From Branchiostoma floridae (lineage: Eukaryota; Chordata; Leptocardii; Amphioxiformes; Branchiostomatidae), in assembly GCF_000003815.2 (NCBI RefSeq), contig NC_049983.1, forward strand, positions 5,639,042-5,703,041: a stretch of DNA of 64,000 nt, given 5' to 3'. Below are positions 23,201 to 35,200 of this stretch, piece by piece (within the stretch, counting starts at the first letter, position 1; every line of letters starts with the position of its first letter). The notes under the pieces are model-generated. The model was not told the origin of the DNA. It saw only the letters and a list, made by a program, of their open reading frames with translations, and made no database searches. The translations under genes were made by a program, and so were the position numbers.

Positions 23201-26200
23201 TATTCTGAGAATGACTTTCACATCTGTATAATCTATGCTTGGTTACACCTTTGACTAACTTGTCACAATGTTGACAATCAAATAATTTACAAACTTAGAT
23301 GAATTAGGACACTTTCACATTAATTCTATGCAATGTTATGCAAATTAGGGACTTATTTGCATAGTTGGTACGTGCTAATCTTCTACCTACCTATTTGAGT
23401 CCTATAATGGAAAACACCGGATATATATATTAGATTTTTCTCATTAAATTAAGTCCACATTTGCATAAATGCACTCCATTATGTACACACTGCCAAAGAT
23501 ACCTGGATGCTAAATATCATGTAAATCCATCATTTCTATACTCCAGTATGCTCCTTGGAAGATTTTGCCCAAACATGCATCGCTTCTTCCTTACATCACA
23601 AGCTATCTGCCACCAAACAGTAAAGACCATAGCATGTCGAGGTAAAAAAAAAGTTCACACACCAGGGGACCCAAAAATCAACCCTGACCTTCATATTTCC
23701 AACACTTACCCACATACCAAATATCCTTTCAATCCATCCTGAGGTTCTAGAGTTATGGTAACCACCAACATAATGTACCCTTCTATAGTCCATTGACAGC
23801 CTGGGGTCTTTGCATTTTTACCGTATGATGAAAAATCATAGTAATGATGGTGCATTAAACATTATCTCATCCCAAAGAGCTACACGCTGCATGGGGGCTC
23901 TATTTAAGTCATAAGTCAAAAAGGAGAAAGACAATCTAACATCAAAACAGTGCTTACTTTTCTTCTGGGCTTGCTTGTTTCCAGACCTTGGCGAAATAGT
24001 CCTGTGCGGGTGTCCCAGGTTGGAAACAATCTCTGGTGACCTCAGGAAATTTCTGAACGATGGATACAGCCCTCATCAGCTGTTAACAAATGAAAAATAT
24101 GTTATTAAATTAGTATTGTCATAAAAACCATTTGACTTGAGCAGCAGTATCCAAGAAATTCGAAAGACATTGTAGTACAAAATATTTATAACCAAACAAG
24201 GTTTACATCCTTTATTCTGTTTTCAAGTTACATTTGTAGTCTTTAATATTCCCTGGTAATTAGTGCATGAGGTTAAATCATTACTATCAGGCATAGGACC
24301 TACTGTCTGCCATATGTAAAGCATAAATACATACTATCTGGCATTATTGTTGCTTATTGTTGATGCAGACTTTGTAGTTTTGTTCTTACCGGTAATGGCA
24401 AGAATGAGCACAACAATTTTTTATATTTTAGATGGGAACAAATGAAAAGAGACTGCATTTTATGACACTGACCTGATCGACAATGCCATTAGTACCATGA
24501 ACTAGATGTCTGAGCTGCCCATTCAGGTCCTCGAAGTAAAAGCAGGAATGTGCCCAAAGAGGCCCCAACTCCCGCACATTGTCAGCATAGTGCACAAGAC
24601 TGTGCACATTGCATACAACCTCCTTTACTCCTGCGAGAACACAAGAATTTCAGAGACAGTTTTCAGAATAAGCAAAGTAATGGAATGGTAAAAGATCTAG
24701 GGTTCAAACATACATTTTGAACATTCAGAAATGCTCATCTATGGGCTGAAACATTTGAATGGGGACAACATCTAGTCTATCATCTGCAGGGAATTGATCA
24801 GATGGACAAATCAGTATATTGCTACAGTAGTATTGATATATCGATATCATTGCTGAGGATAACAACAGTTCTGTATGATAAATGCAGTACCTACCATAAA
24901 GAACTTCAAACTGGGCCACAAACTGTAGAAGTAAATCCTCAGCCTTGTCTAGGTCATCAGTGGTGATCGATTGTTGCAGGAGGATGTGTATGGCCGTTAC
25001 GAATAGGGTGTAGTGTTCGTAGAAATCAGTTGGCAGGAAGTGGATCATGATGGGGAGCGAGTAGTACAGTAGCCATGCACGAAACTCTGATGCTTGAAAG
25101 ACAAAAGGGGCAAAAAGTGTTCATTAGCAGCCATGTTTCCAGATGACACACTAGCAGGCACAGTTGGGGCCGAAGATAAAACTCTTGTGTAGCACTTCTC
25201 AGTGCTCTATTAAATGACAAACTGATATACAATCATGTATTAGCCTTTTCAGCTCTCTGCTCTTTAACATTATCAGTAATCAGTGCCAGGTAAGAATGTC
25301 CATAATGACATTTGTATGATATTGAAAATTGACAAGCAAAACATGTTACATAAATCCATGCAATACATTCAAGGTGTAGTAATAATTGCTTTCTAGGGCC
25401 ATTTAGCTCCAGAAACTCAAAGAATGCCAGAGTTATAGCTTGTTGTTGTTGTTATATAAAACAACCTTCTGGCAAAAGTATTAGATTTCAGAATACACAA
25501 CATTTAATAAAGCATATCACTAAGCGTATCAATGATACCTTTCCAATGCTGAAGTTGTCCAGTGATACTCCTTGGTCTCCGGTGGACTTCCATGGGTGGT
25601 TTTATGTCCTCTAACATTGCATCGATTTCTGACTTGGCATGACCACAATACCATCTCTGTTTCTTATTTTCTGTCGTTTCTGACATCCAATATAACAAGA
25701 GACGTTTCGTGACACCAAGGAGTGCCCCATGCATGTAGTCAACTGCCATGCCTTCGATGATGTCAAAATGCGGAACAACCGTCAACCATGATGCTGGACC
25801 TCTAATCCCAAATACCTGTTGATAAAAGGAGAGAGAAACTCTTGTGTATGGCATGATGTACTAAGACATACGAACAGCATAAATCTACCTCCCTATCCCT
25901 CCCTAAAAATGAACTATCCCCAAAAATCTTTATGCAAAATATTCCATACTATATTCAACCAAAAATAAAGTAAAATGTAATAAAAATAATCCCTGTTCAA
26001 TACTTTTCGACTCTGAAAGTGGGCAAAAAATCCAATAAAACCATCTCCAATGGACCAATCCTGAAGCCTCGCCCCCTGTTCAATCATGTTCTATTTCAAA
26101 CACCTCCGTCAAAAACAGCGCTTGTAGGACAGAATTGGCCGTCGCTGACAACTGGCTTAGATTCAGCTTTTTTGGCCCCGAAATCCTCTCAGACTGGGTC

Positions 26201-29200
26201 GAAAAAATGCGCTGCCTTCTTTGTTTAAGTACAGTTTTTTGAGGAGGGGGCGGATATAGCTGCGGTAAGGGTGTTATAATCTCACACATTTGCTGCTGCT
26301 GCCTCTGTGGTGGGAACACTGCCCCAGGGAAGCAATGTCATGGAGGCAGGGCTCTAGCCAGCTCAAAATTTTTTTCTGTCAGCCAATTCCCATTGTCAAG
26401 AAAACACTATTCCAGGAGTTCGAGAGACTGAACTGAGACATTGAAAAACGGGTTTTTATGAGATTATCGTCGTATGAGAAAGGGCACCGACACACATTGT
26501 CAATAATCATAATGATAGCAAAACAAACAGTGTGTGGATTTTACAGCATCCCCAAGCCACCTGTAGCTTCCACCAAGCAGCTTTTTGTCCCTCAAGGTTG
26601 ACGGATTGGTTTTAAAATTTTTCGGTCACACGCAGCAAATTTCCGTCGATTGACGGAAAAACGGACGCTGGCTTGAGCCCTGCATGGAGGCAACAGACAT
26701 TGTCCCTGTCATTTCTCTGGGTTCTGAGTACCTTTTCCTTCTCACATTGTCATTAATCAGCTATTTTCAGCCATTATGATGGTGTTGTACACTCTAATCT
26801 AGCGTTGTGCGAATAAATGGACATCAATTCAATGTTATGCTATGCAACCCCTTATGAATTTTACTGTTAAGCGTTATCAGGCTTCCTGAATTACCATTAA
26901 GTGCTACTGTGCCTCCTGAATTCACCATTAAACATTGCCAAGATGTAGATAGCCTCTTTCACTCCCCGGAGAAAGTAATCCTGTTCGGAATCAAGTACCG
27001 TTCCGGAAGTGCGACTTAGGTTTTGGGTCATTACAACTTGAGAAGGATCAGAGAACTGATCGAAAGCTTGTTGGCAAGCGCTTTATTTTGTGTACGGATA
27101 TAAAGTCTTAAAAACTGTATCATTATAGAAGTATACTATATTATCATTATAATAGTGATTCCTTTGTTGTGAAGTGGCAAAATGGCTATTGTTTTGATCA
27201 TTGCCCATTCACAAGTTTTTCCAGACAGAAAAAGTGATGCCACTTGGCACAAAAATCTGTGAATTTCCATTAATTTTAGCAAAACTAACCAAGAAAATAG
27301 GGAAGAAACACACTACATTTCAAAAGTTGTATAATAGTGGAGCTGGGCTTAAGGGGTATAGTGGAGGGCCTCCGTTATTCCATCCTCTAAGGAGGACTCT
27401 GCCTGTATATCACTTATTTGTGAAAATGTATATTGAAAGGTAATTAATTTGTAGAATGCAATTAGATGTCTCCAGGAACAAAGGTTCCCAGAATTCTGGC
27501 TCAGGTTCCCAGAGTTCTCCAGAATTCTGGCTCAGGTTCCAGAATTCTGCAGAATTGACTTTGTTCCTGGAGACATCTAATTGCATTCTACATATTAACT
27601 AACTTTCAATATAGAAACAGCCATGACTCAAGTACCAGAGTTATCAAGCTAGGATTGATGTGTTCAAAAATTCGTATTTTCCCAGAACTATCGTAGAGTG
27701 GAATTTGTTATCACCAAGCACAGTAGGGGCATCTTCTCTGGGTAGTTTTAAAGAACACTTGCAGATAGATGTACAAAAGTTAGGTGTGACGGATCGTTAA
27801 GTGTAATATAACCAGCTGCTGCTGCACCGCGTGCCTGCGAAGCTGGTGTGTTACGCCGAAGGGCAGTTTTACCGGCTATATAGATACAGATACAGAATAT
27901 ACATTTTCATAAAATATATGATATATAGGACTGGTGTAGTCTGTGAAAGGCTACAAGCATAAGTCCCAAGTGCTCTGCTGAGACCCATTTTAATCTGCTT
28001 GATGTTATGATATTACATGTAAATTAAAACTTTCAGTAATCTGTTCATTCATTACGTACCCTATGTACCAAGTATCGCAAACTCAGCAAAAAATCATTGT
28101 TTCTCAATTTGCAGTCCCACAGTGTACAAGTTCCTCTCTTCACTATAATTACTGTTACAGTACTATATTGAACTGTGCTTATTAATAAGTACACATTTCT
28201 TACGTCTTTGTTGGCATCCAGAGCGGCTGCAGCATGGCTTTTTGTTTCTTCATGCGTGCGTCTCGGGCCTTTTGGGTCAGCAGCTTGAAACGGCCATTGG
28301 TGTTTGCTTCCCGAGTGGGTGCCTTTCTGCTTGCATTTGGGGCAGCCAAAGTTACCGTTGTGCTGTTTCATGTTCATGACAAGGGCTTTGGCTTGCAGAT
28401 CAGCAGTACATCCGATAAGGTACACCTTTGTGGTGAAACATGGTTCATCTGGTGGATGGACCATAACCCCTAGAGTGAAAAAAGATTTCATATTTTCATA
28501 TGTTTTCTATATTCTAAAAATGTAAGAAATACATAGTATTACATGCAAAGTGGAAGAGATGCTCTCAGCTGAGTGACAGGCCTTTGTGTCTTATATCATT
28601 GAAAGTTTTGTGTTTTTTCTTTGCTATGGTTTCTGACTCATGATTTTAAACTCAAGGAACAAGTGCTGAGGCCTTACGTGAGTAGATCACAAAACAATGT
28701 GCCAAGATTCCCATGCTTGTGTTCAACACACATTGACTGTTTAATGTCCTATTTGTATGGGCGCAGATGTCCATGATTCAATCAATCATTTTTTCACGTC
28801 ATTTTGGATCAAGAACATCCAAGTTTATGTCTAAAGTATTCTAGCACATTTTTAGAGCAGATTTGGCTTTTGGTTCATGTACTTGGATGGCCAAATCAAA
28901 GTGTGGAAAAAAAGGTAACCTGTAGCGTTGCCTAAAAATTCATATTGGGTTTGATGGCCAAAAATGGACATACCGCACTTGCATGAAGATGAAGCAATTG
29001 GATTTCATTAGAAATCTTATGATCATGACTTATATGACAAATAGCCCACCTTTCTGGAGATTACGAAGTGCTCGGGCGAAGGGTTCCATGAAAGCCACCA
29101 TCTTTGGTTTTGAGATGCCAAACCACACACCAGCAAAGATTAGATTCTCTCGCTTGGTCCTAGAAAGAGAATTTTGTTTTAAATGAAGCAGACAAAATGC

Positions 29201-32200
29201 ACAAAAACAATCACCCTGAAACAAAATGACTATTTCTCCTCTAAGTCTAATTTTACTTTTTAAGTGATTGGAACTTTTTGGGTCCCCCTGCCCCCAAACA
29301 TGCCCCCCAGAAGCACCAGGAGAGAGCAATTTATGCATAGTTGGTGTCTGTGGCAGGCGTATTTGTACCAGTTTAGCCAGTACTTATCAGGATAAATCTA
29401 GAAAAATATTTGCCATGCCCAGCAAATCTGTGATGGTCTACATTTGAAAACAAAAATTCTGTGACCCATTGCACTACCATTTCATATGTCCTACAAATCA
29501 ACGTAGAATTAAATATTCATATATGTGTGGAACTTTCTGCAAAACAGACAGTTTTCTAGCTTCCATTTCTTATGCTTCAGTTTTTTTCAGCTTGGTTGTC
29601 TTCTAAGTTGGTATTTATCAATGAAGCTAGATATGATGTAAATCCCAATGTCATGAAATAAGTTTAAATACCACCACCGGAGGCACCCGCGTGCCAGACA
29701 ACCAAAAATTTAGGCATGGCAAGGCGACTAGCATGAGTAACATCTGCATAATGTATGTGGAATATGTTAAAAACTTCCTTGAACATAATGGACCCTTCCA
29801 GCCGAACGCGATATCGAACAAATAGAACCCCCTATTCTATTTCGAATACTCGGTCAAAAACAGCCCTAGTGAGACAGGAATGGGCAAAGAAAATGCTATG
29901 CCTTTTTTGTTGAAGACTATTCCGACCGAGTACAGTTATTTTGTGAAGGGTAGGCGCTACATAGCATTACTTTCTTCCTTGATGGGATGCGCATGTAAAG
30001 CAGTGTTCGTAGAAGAGACGGAGACTGGCGGACTTTGTAGTAGTGTCTTATATTTGGCACGTGGTACAAGCTCCCTCTCTGCAAGTGACCGAGCTACTCT
30101 TTTCTTAATTTGATTTTTCTCCCGAGTATGTATGCATATGCCATGCATGCAACAAACGCGGTAGAAAACCTGTCACATATATACGTAAACAGATTTACAC
30201 CTGCATCGACCGCATGTCAGAAACCGGGCAATCCTGCCCACCAACAAGGTAATATTATGGAGCGCTTCCCGCTTCCGCTTTGACTGAAATTATATTGCCC
30301 TTACCGCAACTATATACGTCCCCTCCTCAAATGACTGTACCCAGCGGATATAGCCTTCCACAAAGAATTCATAGCATTTTTCTTTCGCCCGTTCTGAGAG
30401 GATTTTAAGGCCCCAAAAGCTAAACCGAAGTCAGCCGGTATCCTCAGCTTAATAGCGGCGGCGGCCATGCTTTTGCAACTCGTGCCGTTTTTGACCGAGG
30501 TTTTGAAATAGAACCCGAGATCGAACAGGGGACGGGGCTTATCGTGTTCGGCTGGAAGGGTCCATTATTATGTAGAGCTTAATTTTAATCACCCCTGTAA
30601 TTCTTGCCTCCATGTACTTTTACCATACCGAATGGCTGACGTTACACGGTCCAACAGTGTATTTTCACTCAAACATCATGTCTGACACCATGTATGGTAA
30701 CAATATACAGTGTCATACTTAGCTCTGATGCCAACACAAATATTCTTTACCACCTCTTGGGAACACTCTCCAGTACAAGTTATTACAGCACTTACTGTAT
30801 TAACGCCTTACATGGTATCAGTAAGTTAGACCCTGCTTTTGAGTGACAAGCCACACTACTGTCAGGGTTGCCATGTGTCCACCATTTGGTTTGACACATA
30901 GTACAGGATATGATTAGAATAGATCATTCCAAGTAAGTCATTGCTAGAGAGTAGGGCAAGAATTATCATGTTGGGGATTATCGGCAGGGAATGACAAAGG
31001 GGCATTTAACATTCTTAGAACATTTTCATCCATGTACATTTACATGAAGTTCAATGTCATATATAATCTGAGTTAAAGAATTCTTTGAAACTGGTCAGGC
31101 ATTGAGGCACATCCATAGATCTAGAAGTATTGAAAGTTGTTTTTTTTTTGAAACCCCATCAGTCAATGCAAAGGAACAGAGACCCTGGTGCGTGTGATTA
31201 CATTTATGGGTATTTGCAATTAGTGCAAGTTACATGACTCGCTATAAGAGGGTCTGCATGGGGGGGTCTTGGTAACGCTTGCGGCTTGACGGTGAATTCA
31301 GGAGGCCCGGTAACGGTTAACGGTAAATTCAGAAGAAGTTACAAAACAAACGAGGGTGGTTCAAAAAGTAATGTCACTAGTTTTATAACAGGCTCATTTT
31401 TTTATCGAATGAGTTGAAATCTGGCACAATGGTAAAGGCATACAGTGTATATCCTCTTGAGATTGTAATATCTCACTTTGTTGTTCACGTTTTTATAAGT
31501 TTCTGAGTTGAGTTCAAGATGACCACACCCTTGTTATGAAAGAAATTAGAGGTTCAATAAACGTGCAATTGATAATGTCCCTGACTCACTTGTAGCTACT
31601 GTAAGAAATTGAAACTGCACAGGTATCAAGTTACTTTTCTTCATAAGGCACATGCCAATGTTCACCTTTGAAATCCAATCATGTTTTCTTTTTTCGTTCC
31701 TTAGGTGAAGTGAGGTATGACCCCGGTCATCAGTGTCGTTAATCAGGGGTGGGCTGATTAAAGTTTCCGAAGTGAACTTTTCAATACACTGAAAGAAATC
31801 AGTCTTTGCACACTTCTTGCCTTTGAAACAGCCAATAACTGTGCCAAGTTTCGTATCTTTTGGTTATTGGAAAAGCAGTCTACAAAACCTTTTCTAGATA
31901 AATCAAGTATTTGGCTATTAATCAAACAGCCTGTAATATAGCAACTCGCTCCTTTCTAGCAGCTGCAAAAGAAGAACCATTGGGAGTTCAGAAATGAAAA
32001 TTGACACTTGAGATATAGAGACATTTGTTATCATACAGACAAAATTTCGGCTTCCTACAGTAGTTATAAGAAGGTCAGATCTAGAGGAACTGATCTTCTG
32101 ACAAGCTTTCAGGGATGAGGTCATTTTGAAATCAACTAAATTGGTCATAAAAATCTGAACAACAAATTGAGATATTCTAATCTCAAGAGGATATATGCCT

Positions 32201-35200
32201 TTACTTTTGTGCCAAATTTCAACTCATTTGATAAAAGTTTGATTCCTGACAGACCTCCCATATCTCACCAACCATATGCTCAGATGGGCTAATATTACAG
32301 AGTAAAAATGGTTAAGGAATACGTAGCTGCGTGGATGGATAATCATCCTGTTCATTTGACATTTCAGACAGTGACTGACATTCAACCATGTATAAACAAA
32401 GAAAATGGTGTCATGTAAAATGCATGGATTGAACCCAGACAGCCGATGTTCACTAATGGAGAAACTGGGAGCGAGCATGATGTTGATGTTGTAAAGCAGC
32501 AGTACCCATTTGTGCAAGTCCTGTTGTTGTCCTCTTCCAAATTAACCAATGAGAGAAGTGTAACGTTTAACCTATGAAATTATATTTCAACATACATAGT
32601 ACACAGTACATCCAAGCCTGTGTGCAGCTTTCAGGAACAGTTGTCTTATAGTATATAAGATGTGATTGTATTGTGTCTCCTTCACACTTGCAAAGTAAGG
32701 TGGCAAAAAAGCACGTGCCAAATGGAACCACAATTGATATTAGTGATATTGAAGACAAGAAACATCTCCACTCATGTACATAATAGCCTGTGTGCAGCTC
32801 TCAGGAACTGTCTTAAAGTAGATGCAATTGTGTCTTCCCTACATTTGTAATGTAAGTTGGAAGAAAGCACATGCAAAATGGAACCACAACTAATATCAGT
32901 GATATATAATCCACTCATTGCAATGCACAGAAGCACTGGGAGGGATCATCTAAATACAGACATGACCTCCTGTAGTGGAGAAGTATCCAGTGTTTGTTTA
33001 AGTTAGTTCTGCCAGATGAACCATGTAATTGGGGAATTAGGGAGCTCTTCAAGTTGTAGTTAACACTTCAGACAGCAATGGTGACAGATGTGGGTCAGTT
33101 TAGAGGGGCATCAAGCTATCTGTGTCAATGATGCCAGTTTCTCTCAGTTTTGCCATACTTGTACCTATATAGCTGTAGCTATGAAAAGCCCATGTACAGG
33201 CTGCATGAAACCCCCTTCCAGTACCTAGCCCCCCTGCTCTGTTAGTTGTACACAGCCTGGCTTGGCCTGGCCTGGCCAGAATCTTGGAGTGTATCATGTG
33301 ACATACCTAGGGCTGAGTCATGTGACTGGCCTAGCATAGCCACTAGAGTCTAGTAAAGCACACATGTCTGAACTATATAGTCAGAAGTGTGTTGGACATG
33401 GGCAACTGTTTGCCTTCTTCACAGTCAGTTGAAATCTACTTGCTTTAGGCCCCGTTCATGATGCAAAAAATTAAACGGTTATATCGGTTAGGTAAGCTGA
33501 AACGGATAAGTTTTGTCATCATGAACGCTCCCAAGCGGATCTGAAACTTTTTTTTCGGAACCTCCTCGCGAGGTTGTACTGAAATGGTTTCCTCCTTATC
33601 CGGAATTGCGAATTTGCATCATGAACGCAAAAGGGGCGTATAGGGCAACGACCTTGTGTGGTGCACTGGAGACAATGTTTATACATTAATTTATGAATTA
33701 AAAAAACGCAACAACTCCTACGTATTCACCAGTTATTTCGAGTTAGTCCGCTGGTTTCAAGATCGAAGGAATTCTTGGCTGCCATGTTGGATCGTCGGTT
33801 CTAGGAGTCTGCATGAGGAAGTTCTCGATAGGACGACCATGGAAGCTGTTGTTCATAGATTACCGTAATTCTATCATTGTCAACTTATAAAACTTGTATA
33901 CTAAGTGTTTTTGAGCCTCAAATACAAGCAAGCACGATCCAACATGGTGGCCAAGAATACCTTTAATCTTCAAACCAGACTAACTCGAAATAACTGGTGA
34001 ATATGTAGGACTTGCTGGCTGTTGCTGCGTTTCATAAAGTCATAAAGGTATAAACAATGTCTCCAGAGCAACACAAGGACGTTGTCCCATATACACTGCA
34101 TATTAGAGTGGTTTGTGGTCGTTTGTGGTTGTTTGTGTTGTTAAGACAGAGCCGGTAAAAAGTACAATTTTTAATCTGTTATTTGGGTGTTTCGGCCACG
34201 TTTAATCGTAAAATTAGTTTTTATAATCGGGCCGCCTCCTGGTAGACTTAGGAGCCCGAGCAGTCCTGATATCGCAAGGGAATGTGTCAGGAGATTCAGT
34301 GGAAATGTCATAGCTGCTCATTAATCTACATGTAATGTGGGGGAAGGCACTATGACTATTGATTCAGAACATAGCTTTATTAATGGGTATGCTGAATAGG
34401 CATTGGTTACCATATGCATCAGAAAACAAGATACAGCTGCCTGGCAGCTTTCCCCAAAGGGGAATGGTCAGACATGTAACTTGTAAGTCTCTAAAGCTAA
34501 ATATTGAAATATTCTTAAGTTTGTTACTTTCAGAAACTCTGTCCTTATTATTGATTCCTGTTAAGTTTTGATGTTGTAAAATAATTTCAATCAAAAGTTG
34601 AGTTGTTGAAACAGAAATATTTTTTCTGGGCTAATAAAAAAAACACGAATGATATACTTGTGTGCTGTTGCAACTCATGAATCAAAGTTGCCAATGACTT
34701 TTTTCAATTGTTTTGATTCAACAGCCTTGAGATAACAACTTTTCACCATCTCAATGTACATACCCTAATTTGGTAAGGGGGATATACCCTGCAAGATTTT
34801 TGGACCACTCCCTGTGGTGACCCTTGGCCAGCCAAACCATGGATAATTGATCTGCCATGCACCCTACCCAGGTTTTCAGTTGGCCTTCTCAGAACAGAAA
34901 GCAGATGCTGAGCTGGAAGACACTCCTTCAGTGCTGGAAATACTTGGTGCATGTGCACCTAATGGTGCACCCACATTTGGAACTGTGCAACCATTTTTTT
35001 CCGTAGGTTTACATGTTGTAAATATGTCAACATATGCACCAATTCTTGACATATCAAATGTTGGGAAGAAAATAAATATTGCCATAGTACTTGTTTAAAG
35101 AATTTGGGTTCATTTAAATTATCAATCCTGCAAAACTCCACATTTTCTTTTGATGTATAACGCTAGTTCACCTTTATCCGCGGGGTAACCTTTATCCGTT

